Positions 1 through 6,326 of a stretch of DNA of 33,698 nt are shown piece by piece (within the stretch, counting starts at the first letter, position 1; each line of letters begins with the position of its first letter). A program made the position numbers and the translations under genes. The stretch covers positions 1 to 33,698 of the forward strand of contig JAJWLX010000034.1 of NCBI GenBank assembly GCA_021636625.1, in the 5' to 3' direction. The notes beneath the pieces are model-generated. The model was not told the DNA's origin, did no database searches, and saw nothing but the letters and a program-made list of their open reading frames with translations. Source of the DNA: Prevotella sp. (GTDB lineage Bacteria > Bacteroidota > Bacteroidia > Bacteroidales > Bacteroidaceae).

Positions 1-8
1 TATGTAAA

Positions 9-108
9 TATATATATATAATATATATGCTTACAATCTGTAAGCAGAAAATAGACCAAATAGGGGCTTGAAATAAACTGAGTCACTGAGTCACTGAGTC
101 ACTGAGTC
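9..108. repeat. AT-rich microsatellite and 4 x 8-bp tandem repeat
   Basis: The left edge holds an alternating AT run (about 9-28) and then four perfect, abutting copies of ACTGAGTC at 77-84, 85-92, 93-100 and 101-108. No gene is visible in the first 120 bases. The repeat lies beyond the ispG terminator. A copy-number variable slippage tract is the simplest reading. Confidence 0.9.
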
Positions 109-120
109 ATTTATTTTAAA

Positions 121-155
121 AAAAGAGGAAATGCAGGAACGGCATTTCCTCTTTT
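121..155 (-). terminator. Rho-independent terminator of the rpoN-purE-ispG unit
   Basis: A 14-bp perfect inverted repeat (121-134 with 142-155) with a 7-nt loop. Read on the minus strand the stem is followed by a T-run (plus-strand A's at 117-124). It lies 35 bases after the ispG stop codon, so it probably ends the minus-strand operon. Confidence 0.85.
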
Positions 156-189
156 ATCTGGGGTATTGCTCTTATTCAGAAGAGCCGAA

Positions 190-2058
190 TTATTGCTTAT
201 CCGAGTCGATGAGGGCGAGCAGATGCTCTACTGCCACCTCCTGCGGAATATTCTTTTCTACGCAAACCTGCTTGCGGTAAAGACTTACTCGGTTAGGACC
301 GGCGCCTACGTAGCCGTAATCGGCATCTGCCATTTCGCCTGGACCATTCACGATGCAGCCCATGATACCAATCTTCAAGCCCTTGAGATGCTTGGTTGCC
401 TCCTTGATCTTGGCAATGGTTTCACGAAGATCGTAGAGTGTTCTGCCACAACCTGGACAACTGATATACTCGGTCTTGCTGGTGCGCAGACGGGCTGCCT
501 GGAGAATGCCGAAAGCGGTTTCATCTACTGTCTGGGCAGGGATGTCACCATCGTTCATCAGCCAGATACCATCGGTCAGACCATCAATCATCAAGGCACC
601 CATATCGGCTGCTGCCTCCAGCTGGAAGTCGCTCTTCTCCTCCTTGCTGTGCTGGTACATCTCGGCGAAAACCACTGGATTCTTCAAGCCGGCATTCATC
701 ATCTCGTGAACCAATGCACGCTGGTCGCCCAGGCGGTTCTGATGATTGCTTACGCAGATAACCACCACCTCTGGATGAGCCTTCAGGCAGGCGATGTATT
801 CCTCGGCTGGAGTACCAAACTGCAGGGTGAGGAACTTCACGTCGGCCTTGATGCTGGCGATGAGCGGCATTGCCATGGCTGGGAAGATAGGGTAGAGCTT
901 GGCACCAGTTGTCTCTGGCTTGCTGTTCAGCGTCTCGTAAACATTGTAATCTACGATGTAGCTCTGACCTGGCACAAACTGCTTAGGCATCTTGCCGCCT
1001 ATATAGATATAATCAGGCGTAGCATCCTTGTTCTCACAAGCGGTGCTCTCGCCGTTGATTCGGTTGCTGATGACCACAGGCACATTATTGCCGCCGATAT
1101 TGCCAACAGCCACGGTTTCGCGGCGGGTAGGGCGCAGCCAGTCGAATGAAGGACAAGCTGCGGCAGGAATCATCAGATGCCCCTTCTTCTTGCCGATATA
1201 ATCTACCAGATGACGTGCCACTGGAATCTCTGCAGCAGGTTCCTCGCTCAGACTCACGCGAACCGTATCGCCGATGCCATCAGCCAAGAGGGCACCGATG
1301 CCTACGGCACTCTTGATTCTGCCATCCTCGCCTTCGCCGGCTTCGGTTACACCGAGGTGGAGCGGATAATTCATACCTTCCTTCTCCATTTCTTCAACCA
1401 GGAGGCGCATAGAGCGGACCATGACAACGGTATTGGATGACTTGATACTGATAACCACATCGTGGAAATTCTCCTTCTTGCAGATGCGCAGGAATTCGAG
1501 ACAGCTCTCTACGATGCCCTCAGGGGTATCGCCGTAGCGATTACGGATGCGGTCGGAGAGTGAACCATGGTTTACACCGATGCGGATGGCAGTATGGTTC
1601 TCCTTGCAGATGTTGAGGAAAGGTACGAAACGCTCCTCAATTTTCTGAAGTTCGTGAGCATACTCCTCATCAGTATATTCCTGCTTGATGAACTTGCGGG
1701 CAGGATCCACGTAGTTGCCAGGGTTTATGCGTACTTTCTCACAATAGAGAGCAGCCACATCGGCAACGTTAGGATTGAAGTGAACATCGGCTACGAGAGG
1801 AGTCTGATAGCCGTCGGCACGGATGCCGGCATTGATGTTTTTCATGTTCTCTGCCTCGCGGGAACCCTGAGTGGTGAAGCGTACCAGCTCGCCACCAGCC
1901 TTGATAATCTCCTCAGCCTGTTGAACGCAAGCCTCGGTATCATTGGTGTTGGTGGTGGTCATCGACTGGATGCGGATAGGATTATCGCCACCCAGGTCGA
2001 TGGCTCCGATATGTGCCACAGAAGAGGCACAGCGGGTATAATTGAATAAATCTACCAT
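190..2058 (-). CDS. ispG: (E)-4-hydroxy-3-methylbut-2-enyl-diphosphate synthase IspG (GcpE)
   Basis: IspG reduces and opens MEcPP to HMBPP in the MEP isoprenoid pathway and carries a [4Fe-4S] cluster. The N-terminal TIM-barrel motif IRIQSMTTTNT is visible near residue 30. The C-terminal cluster domain has CPGC (Cys534, Cys537) and GCIVNGPGE (Cys568, with Glu575 as the likely fourth ligand). At 622 aa it is the long form typical of Bacteroidetes, Chlamydiae and plants, which carries an extra central domain compared with the ~370-aa E. coli enzyme. I chose the ATG at 2058 (MVDLFNYTRC) because family members start there. An upstream in-frame ATG at 2097 lies inside a hairpin and would add 13 unconserved residues. 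It follows purE by 52 bp and is probably the last gene of the operon. Confidence 0.97.
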   Translation of the reverse strand: MVDLFNYTRCASSVAHIGAIDLGGDNPIRIQSMTTTNTNDTEACVQQAEEIIKAGGELVRFTTQGSREAENMKNINAGIRADGYQTPLVADVHFNPNVADVAALYCEKVRINPGNYVDPARKFIKQEYTDEEYAHELQKIEERFVPFLNICKENHTAIRIGVNHGSLSDRIRNRYGDTPEGIVESCLEFLRICKKENFHDVVISIKSSNTVVMVRSMRLLVEEMEKEGMNYPLHLGVTEAGEGEDGRIKSAVGIGALLADGIGDTVRVSLSEEPAAEIPVARHLVDYIGKKKGHLMIPAAACPSFDWLRPTRRETVAVGNIGGNNVPVVISNRINGESTACENKDATPDYIYIGGKMPKQFVPGQSYIVDYNVYETLNSKPETTGAKLYPIFPAMAMPLIASIKADVKFLTLQFGTPAEEYIACLKAHPEVVVICVSNHQNRLGDQRALVHEMMNAGLKNPVVFAEMYQHSKEEKSDFQLEAAADMGALMIDGLTDGIWLMNDGDIPAQTVDETAFGILQAARLRTSKTEYISCPGCGRTLYDLRETIAKIKEATKHLKGLKIGIMGCIVNGPGEMADADYGYVGAGPNRVSLYRKQVCVEKNIPQEVAVEHLLALIDSDKQ

Positions 2059-2072
2059 AATATATAAGATAA

Positions 2073-2100
2073 GATATGCCCCAAAAGAATGGGGCATATC
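2073..2100 (-). other. Perfect 11-bp hairpin between purE and ispG
   Basis: GATATGCCCCA (2073-2083) pairs perfectly with 2090-2100 across a 6-nt loop. On the minus strand only a weak, U-poor tail follows, and the stem ends about 15 nt before the ispG start codon. It could be a weak terminator, an mRNA processing or stability stem, or a translation-modulating element. It is too close to the ispG start to be only an operon end. Confidence 0.6.
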
Positions 2101-2110
2101 ACATATTAGA

Positions 2111-2617
2111 TTAATTACACTTGAAGTCGTATTTCACCTCAGCCAGGTCCTTGTTGGCCTTCTCGATTTTGGCACCGAGACCCGCCTTCCAAGTCTCTAC
2201 CTTCTGAGCCACTTCCTCATCGGCAAGGGCAATCATTTCAGCAGCGAGGATGGCAGCGTTCTGAGCCGCATTCACACCAACAGTAGCTACAGGAATGCCA
2301 GGAGGCATCTGGATGATGCTGAGCATGGCATCAAGACCATCGAGCATACCCTTGATAGGCACACCGATAACTGGCAGAGGAGTAGATGCTGCGATAACAC
2401 CAGGAAGGGCGGCAGCCATACCGGCAGCGGCGATGATTACCTTCACGCCACGCTCCTTAGCTCCCTTGGCGAATGACTCTACTGCATCTGGAGTGCGGTG
2501 AGCAGAGAGGGCATTAACCTCGAAAGGAATCTGGTTGTCGTTCAACCACTTACATGCTTTTTCCATAACAGGCAGATCGCTGGTACTGCCCATGATAATG
2601 CTTACTAATGGTTTCAT
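2111..2617 (-). CDS. purE: N5-carboxyaminoimidazole ribonucleotide mutase PurE (class I)
   Basis: PurE moves the carboxyl group of N5-CAIR to C4 to give CAIR in purine biosynthesis. The 168-aa length fits class I enzymes. The N-terminal phosphate-binding motif GSTSD (about residues 10-14) and the active-site SAHRTP (about 39-44) are both present, followed by the Ala/Gly-rich segment AAAGMAAALPG typical of the fold. The start MKPLVSIIMG is directly before the first beta-strand. It lies 86 bp after the PAP2-like gene with no clear promoter between them, and 52 bp before ispG, so it is probably co-transcribed with both. No PurK is seen in the window. Confidence 0.97.
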   Translation of the reverse strand: MKPLVSIIMGSTSDLPVMEKACKWLNDNQIPFEVNALSAHRTPDAVESFAKGAKERGVKVIIAAAGMAAALPGVIAASTPLPVIGVPIKGMLDGLDAMLSIIQMPPGIPVATVGVNAAQNAAILAAEMIALADEEVAQKVETWKAGLGAKIEKANKDLAEVKYDFKCN

Positions 2618-2703
2618 TTCTTTCTATATTATATGTTATTAATTCTTTTTCTATGTTCCTTGTACGGCACCGGATTCGGATGATGTCCGGGATGGCGCAG
2701 GCT

Positions 2704-3312
2704 TCAGATGACCAGGATGGCGCAGGCGGCTCCTACGAGGAAGCCTGTAACTACCTGCGAGAGCGAGTGCTGGCGCAGTATCATGCGCGCCGTTCCTACG
2801 GCTCCTGCCAGTATCAGCACGAAGCAGAGCCACCACAGCGGGTTGAAGGAGAAGGCGATGGAATAGGATACCAATCCGCCTGCCACGCCTCCGATGGCGG
2901 CTGTATGGGTGCTGATCTTCCACCATATATTGATGAGGGCACATACCATCTGGATGGTGAGCGCCACTACCACGATGATGCTGATGACGCGGGGAGTGTT
3001 GCGGTACTCCATCCAGAAAAAGCAGGCGAAGTAGCACACGATGGAGATGATATAGGGCACGAGACGGCGTTCCTTTCTGCCCAGTTCGTGGGATGTCCAT
3101 CCCTGGCAGAGCCGGTAGAGATGGATGAGCAGCGAGGGTGCCACCACGGTGAGCAGATACACCATGGCAAGCATCACCAGCTTGTACGTCATCGGCAACA
3201 ATGACATGTAGCTGAAGATGAACAGTGCTATTAATCCTACTATCGGCAGATAGAAGGGCGTGAAGATCATGCTCATGAGGCGAGCAGTGAATATGATATT
3301 CTTCTCTTTCAT
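2704..3312 (-). CDS. PAP2-like integral membrane protein with altered catalytic motif
   Basis: A 202-aa protein with about six hydrophobic segments spread through its length. The layout resembles membrane-bound PAP2 phosphatases: RKERRLVP (near 79-86) stands where KX6RP is expected, STHTAAIGG (His136) stands at the PSGH motif, and ARX5HX3Q (Arg176, His182, Gln186) stands at SRX5HX3D. The nucleophile-position His is kept, but the usual Asp partner is Gln and the PSGH motif is rewritten. It may be a divergent phosphatase acting on lipid phosphates or a non-enzymatic relative. Its start overlaps the rpoN stop by 4 bp (ATGA), which suggests translational coupling to the sigma factor. Substrate is unknown. 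Confidence 0.72.
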   Translation of the reverse strand: MKEKNIIFTARLMSMIFTPFYLPIVGLIALFIFSYMSLLPMTYKLVMLAMVYLLTVVAPSLLIHLYRLCQGWTSHELGRKERRLVPYIISIVCYFACFFWMEYRNTPRVISIIVVVALTIQMVCALINIWWKISTHTAAIGGVAGGLVSYSIAFSFNPLWWLCFVLILAGAVGTARMILRQHSLSQVVTGFLVGAACAILVI

Positions 3313-4847
3313 TTTCTTAATCGTGCTACTGGAATATTGAATTGTTCGCGATACTTCGCTACGGTGCGTCGGGCGATAGGGAATCCTTTTTCCTTCAAAG
3401 CCTTGGCAAGTGCTTCATCGCTCAATGGTTTCTTTTTATCTTCGTGCTCTATGATTTCCTGAAGGGCAATCTTGATCTTGCGGGTTGACATCTCTTCACC
3501 AGCCTCGGTGGTATAGCCGTCGGTGAAGAAGAACTTGAGGGGGAAGATGCCCCATTTGGTCTGTGCATACTTTACGTTGCTCACTCGCGATATGGTGCTG
3601 ATGTCCAATCCGGTTCTTTCGGCTACATCCTTGAGAATCATCGGTTTCAGATCGGCTTCGTCTCCATCCAGGAAGAACTGTCGCTGGATGTCGATAATCG
3701 CCTTCATGGTTATGATGAGGGTATGCTGCCGCTGCCTGATTGCCTCGATGAATCCCTGTGCCTTATCCACCTTTTCCTTGGCGTAGAGCAGGGCCTCCTT
3801 GTCGGATCGGCTCATCTTGTCCTTGTGATTGCGGTATTGCTCTATCATATCGGTGAAGGATGGAGATACGGTGAGCTCCGGAATGTGACCGCGGTTCAAG
3901 CTGAAGGTGATGGAGCCGTCATCGTTGGTATCTACGATGAAGTCGGGGGTGATCTGCTGGATGTTTCTGCCCTCGGTTTCTCCCATCGAAGCGCCCGGTT
4001 TCGGGTTCAGTTTCCTGATTTCCCGCTGCAGGGTATCCAGCTGGGTATCATTGAGTTCCAATCCAGCTTGGATCTTATCCCAGTGCTTCTTGGTAAACTC
4101 ATCGAAGTAGTCGGTGAACACCTCTTCCATCGTCTTGCGGAGTACGCCTCTTGGCATCCGCTTTACCTGGAGTAGGAGGCACTCCTGAAGGCTTCTTCCG
4201 CCTACGCCTGCAGGGTCGAAGCTCTGCAGGACATGGAGTACGTGCTCTATCTCCTTCTCGGTTACATCGATGTTGTGATAGATGATCAGCTCATCGCTGA
4301 TGCTGTCGAGATCCTTGCGCAGCAAGCCGTCGTCGTCGAGCGATCCGATAAGATATTCCATCACTTCCTTTTCTTTGTCGGTGAGGTTCTGCATATCCAT
4401 CTGCTCCTTCAGCTTGTCGTAGAAGGATGTGGTGTCGCCATATACCATCTCTTCGTATTCGGCTGTGTCCTGGTTGCCGTATTTGTCGGAGCTGTAATCG
4501 GGCATCTGGTCATCCTGTCCGATGCTTTCCAGTGCCTGGTCGAGCTCGTCTTTTCTCTCTTCTTTTTCCGACTGTGCCTCGTAGGCATCGTCAGAATCAG
4601 TATCATTGTCGCTATTACCGCTATCTGCATCATGTTCCAGCGGAGAATCTCCATCGTAGCTTTCGCTGAGCATATCGTCTGGATTCTCACTCTCCAGTGC
4701 AGGATTATCGTCCAGTTCGGCATTGATGCTCTCCTCGAGTTCGGTGAGGGGCATCTCCAGGAGCTTCACCTGCAGCATCTGCTGGGCGGAGAGTTTCTGT
4801 AGCTGTTGCAGCTTCTGTGCCTGTGTCTGAATGAGTTTCTGAGCCAT
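3309..4847 (-). CDS. rpoN: RNA polymerase sigma-54 factor RpoN
   Basis: Sigma-54 directs RNA polymerase to -24/-12 promoters that need an AAA+ activator. At 512 aa the length is normal. The Gln/Leu-rich activator-interacting region I occupies the N-terminus (QTQAQKLQQLQKLSAQQM). A long Asp/Ser/Glu-rich region II follows (about 50-130). The core-binding domain comes next (DPAGVGGRSLQECLLLQ is its conserved signature, around 215), then a helix-turn-helix (TGLDISTISRVSNVKY) and the RpoN box ARRTVAKYRE near the C-terminus. The downstream PAP2-like gene starts within its stop codon. The 214-aa gene lies 95 bp upstream and the operon promoter lies before that gene. No sigma-54 activator or obvious -24/-12 site was noticed here. 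Confidence 0.97.
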   Translation of the reverse strand: MAQKLIQTQAQKLQQLQKLSAQQMLQVKLLEMPLTELEESINAELDDNPALESENPDDMLSESYDGDSPLEHDADSGNSDNDTDSDDAYEAQSEKEERKDELDQALESIGQDDQMPDYSSDKYGNQDTAEYEEMVYGDTTSFYDKLKEQMDMQNLTDKEKEVMEYLIGSLDDDGLLRKDLDSISDELIIYHNIDVTEKEIEHVLHVLQSFDPAGVGGRSLQECLLLQVKRMPRGVLRKTMEEVFTDYFDEFTKKHWDKIQAGLELNDTQLDTLQREIRKLNPKPGASMGETEGRNIQQITPDFIVDTNDDGSITFSLNRGHIPELTVSPSFTDMIEQYRNHKDKMSRSDKEALLYAKEKVDKAQGFIEAIRQRQHTLIITMKAIIDIQRQFFLDGDEADLKPMILKDVAERTGLDISTISRVSNVKYAQTKWGIFPLKFFFTDGYTTEAGEEMSTRKIKIALQEIIEHEDKKKPLSDEALAKALKEKGFPIARRTVAKYREQFNIPVARLRK

Positions 4848-4888
4848 ATCTTTATTCTTGAGTTGAGCTTTTGCTGTTTATATTTCTT

Positions 4889-4956
4889 TTTTTTCTGTTC
4901 TGCCAGCAGTATTTTTCAGCCAGCAGTATTCTTTTTTCTGTTCTACTTGTAGTATT
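4889..4956. repeat. Duplicated 3' end of the 214-aa gene
   Basis: The 25 bases at 4932-4956, which contain the stop codon of the 214-aa gene, are repeated at 4889-4913 with 21/25 identity. A half copy carrying GCCAGCAGTATT sits between them (4919-4930). The copy sits in the 95-bp space before rpoN. Confidence 0.75.
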
Positions 4957-5587
4957 CCTGAAGGTTGATGGCAAGCTGGTTCAGCTTGTCAGGGTTTCCG
5001 TTACCATATCTGTGCCAGATATCCATGCATGCGCTAATCAGCTTACTGTCAGGTGCTTGCTGCCGGTTGAGATAAGGGTCGCAGTATTGGTAAACGCCCA
5101 TTACTTCTGCAATCAGCTTGGGTGAAACCTTGATGAGTTTTCCCAGGTTGATGATTTCCGGTGTTTCAGCCACCATGGTGATGGGCGTGAGCTGGAAGTA
5201 GAGGTCGAGGATGATGATGAGCATTACCGGTGTGAGCGAAGGCTCTTCGGCGATGGGTTCCCAATCTTTCTCGAACGACTCCTTTACTTCTACTCCTGCA
5301 AAGAAATCCCTGGCATTTCCGCATCCGTTCATGGATCGGAGAATCTTGATGTCACGGGATAGAAGACGTGGATTATCGGCATATTTATCCCATAGCCGCT
5401 TGATGCGAGGCGTGATGCGTTGCAGCTTGAACATCTGTGCGTGCAGATATTCCGGCTGGATGTGCAGCTCCAAGCTCAAATCGACTATACCCTTTGAATA
5501 TAGGGGCTTTACTCCCATCGGCTTCTTCTGGTACAGCTGGAGTAGCAGGAGCCAATAATCGTCGTTCCAAAGAGGATGTTTTGCCAT
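4943..5587 (-). CDS. Hypothetical protein, first gene of the rpoN operon
   Basis: I do not recognise this 214-aa protein. It has no signal peptide and no clear membrane span, although one strongly hydrophobic stretch (VMLIIILDLYF, about 139-149) could be a buried helix. It is predicted soluble, mixed charge and mostly helical by composition. The ATG at 5587 (MAKHPLWNDDYW) is about 20 nt from the expected transcription start of a canonical promoter, which supports both the start and expression. It precedes rpoN on the same strand by 95 bp with no terminator between, so a function linked to sigma-54 or to the membrane protein that follows is possible but unproven. Confidence 0.8.
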   Translation of the reverse strand: MAKHPLWNDDYWLLLLQLYQKKPMGVKPLYSKGIVDLSLELHIQPEYLHAQMFKLQRITPRIKRLWDKYADNPRLLSRDIKILRSMNGCGNARDFFAGVEVKESFEKDWEPIAEEPSLTPVMLIIILDLYFQLTPITMVAETPEIINLGKLIKVSPKLIAEVMGVYQYCDPYLNRQQAPDSKLISACMDIWHRYGNGNPDKLNQLAINLQEYYK

Positions 5588-5613
5588 ATTACCTTGTTAT
5601 TTATTATCTTTTG

Positions 5614-5644
5614 CAAAAGTACAACTTTTCGGTGGTAATACAAA
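5614..5644 (-). promoter_or_regulatory. Bacteroidetes-type promoter of the rpoN operon
   Basis: On the minus strand TTTG (plus 5641-5644) is followed after exactly 19 nt by TACTTTTG (plus 5614-5621), a full match to the -33/-7 consensus for the Bacteroidetes primary sigma factor. The expected start of transcription lies near 5607, about 20 nt before the ATG of the 214-aa gene. Confidence 0.88.
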
Positions 5645-5717
5645 ATTATTTAGTGTATATTATCATAAAAATGAGGGGATTATGCCTAAAATACCTCTAG
5701 AATGCCCATAGGAAGGG

Positions 5718-5755
5718 GGCGGATTGTATATAAGAACTTGGCGGATTGCATATAA
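5718..5755. repeat. 16-bp direct repeat between ncRNA terminator and rpoN-operon promoter
   Basis: GGCGGATTGTATATAA at 5718-5733 is repeated as GGCGGATTGCATATAA at 5740-5755 (15/16), period 22 bp. The second copy overlaps the T-run of the terminator at 5763-5795. It may be a protein-binding pair upstream of the rpoN-operon promoter, or one more ~22-bp tandem repeat of the type found elsewhere here. Confidence 0.75.
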
Positions 5756-5762
5756 AAAAGTA

Positions 5763-5795
5763 GTGCGCAACTTCGATTCTCTCGAAATTGCGCAC
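5763..5795 (-). terminator. Strong intrinsic terminator ending the candidate ncRNA
   Basis: GTGCGCAACTTCGA (5763-5776) pairs with 5782-5795 with one mismatch in 14 and a 5-nt loop. On the minus strand the stem is followed by TACTTTTTT. No minus-strand gene ends nearby; the closest (6327) is 530 bp upstream. That is the reason to think an RNA gene ends here. Confidence 0.85.
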
Positions 5796-5978
5796 CTTTA
5801 ATGCTATATTCCCAAATTTTTCATAACTCAAAGGAGATTATCGCTTTCACAAGCTACTCTCCATTGCTGCGCCCGAAGCAGTCATTTTACTGCTCACAGG
5901 CATCATCTTGTTATCCGATACATGTCTTTTTTTACCTTAAGTTACGCTTAACCTATCGACATTATCCTGTTCTCACTG

Positions 5979-6172
5979 AATAAACAATCTTTTTTTCTTA
6001 CCTTAAAACTAATAACCTAAAACTAAACAACTAACAATCTTAAACCTAAAAACCTAATAACCTAAACAAAATTTCTTTTTGTCGTCCTTGAATAAACAAT
6101 CTTTTTTATTACCTTATAACTAATAACCTATAAACAACTAACAATCTTAACCTAAAAACCTAATAACCTTTT
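5979..6172. repeat. Two G-free imperfect direct repeats (~85-100 bp each)
   Basis: The plus strand has no G from 5979 to 6080 (102 nt) and again from 6091 to 6172 (82 nt). The two blocks are near copies of each other. Both begin AATAAACAATC, continue through ACCTTA and ACTAATAACC, and end in TTAAACC or TTAACC followed by TAAAAACCTAATAACC. A weak third fragment resembling the ACCTTA end is at about 5935. Within the predicted minus-strand RNA they would be C-free, hence little able to pair internally. Confidence 0.9.
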
Positions 6173-6187
6173 GTCTTATTGACGATG

Positions 6188-6219
6188 CAAAGGTACGACG
6201 ATTTTGCCATTCCACCAAA
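6188..6219 (-). promoter_or_regulatory. Bacteroidetes-type promoter of the candidate ncRNA
   Basis: On the minus strand TTTG (plus 6216-6219) and TACCTTTG (plus 6188-6195) are 20 nt apart, a full consensus match. No protein gene follows within 590 bp on that strand. Confidence 0.85.
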
Positions 6220-6255
6220 ACTTTTATGGAGAAAATGCGAAAAAAGCCCGAATTT

Positions 6256-6321
6256 TTGATGTATGTCAACTATGTGTGTGCGCGCACAAGTGTTGTGAAG
6301 CAGATATTTGACCTACATCAA
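6256..6321. promoter_or_regulatory. Pair of FNR/CRP-like boxes in inverted repeat
   Basis: TTGATGTATGTCAA (6256-6269) and TTGACCTACATCAA (6308-6321) are reverse complements of each other at 13/14 positions, and each matches TTGAT-N4-ATCAA (the FNR-family consensus) at 9/10. The 12-bp palindrome TGTGCGCGCACA (6277-6288) lies between them. They would sit about 80 and 135 bp upstream of the ncRNA start. They could instead be a long-loop terminator for the gene ending at 6327. Confidence 0.45.
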
Positions 6322-6326
6322 CCATT

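Larger units (their letters stand above)
5754..6181 (-). ncRNA. Candidate structured non-coding RNA with own promoter and terminator
   Basis: No protein gene of credible size lies between 5,588 and 6,326, yet the minus strand has a complete transcription unit. The canonical promoter is at 6188-6219, giving a start near 6181. The transcript would begin with two repeated C-free stretches (plus-strand G-free, 6091-6172 and 5979-6080). It would then form a 12-bp stem with one bulge (5871-5901), a second hairpin closed by GGAGA/TCTCC (5833-5862), and end at the terminator hairpin 5763-5795 followed by six T's. Only a 19-codon ORF starting with ATG ATG (about 5906 down) is visible inside. The downstream rpoN operon has its own promoter, so this is unlikely to be just its leader. 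A 6S-like or trans-acting regulatory RNA is possible. I cannot assign a family. Confidence 0.55.

Noticed and set aside
166..1149. 327-aa plus-strand open frame opposite ispG
   Set aside because: Antisense to a clearly identified ispG; no recognisable motif; long antisense frames are expected with this codon usage.
2059..2097. Longer ispG start at 2097
   Set aside because: The ATG lies inside the hairpin and the extra 13 residues have no family match.
5801..5983. 60-aa plus-strand open frame in the large gap
   Set aside because: Runs through both hairpins of the candidate ncRNA on the opposite strand; no start signal or promoter.
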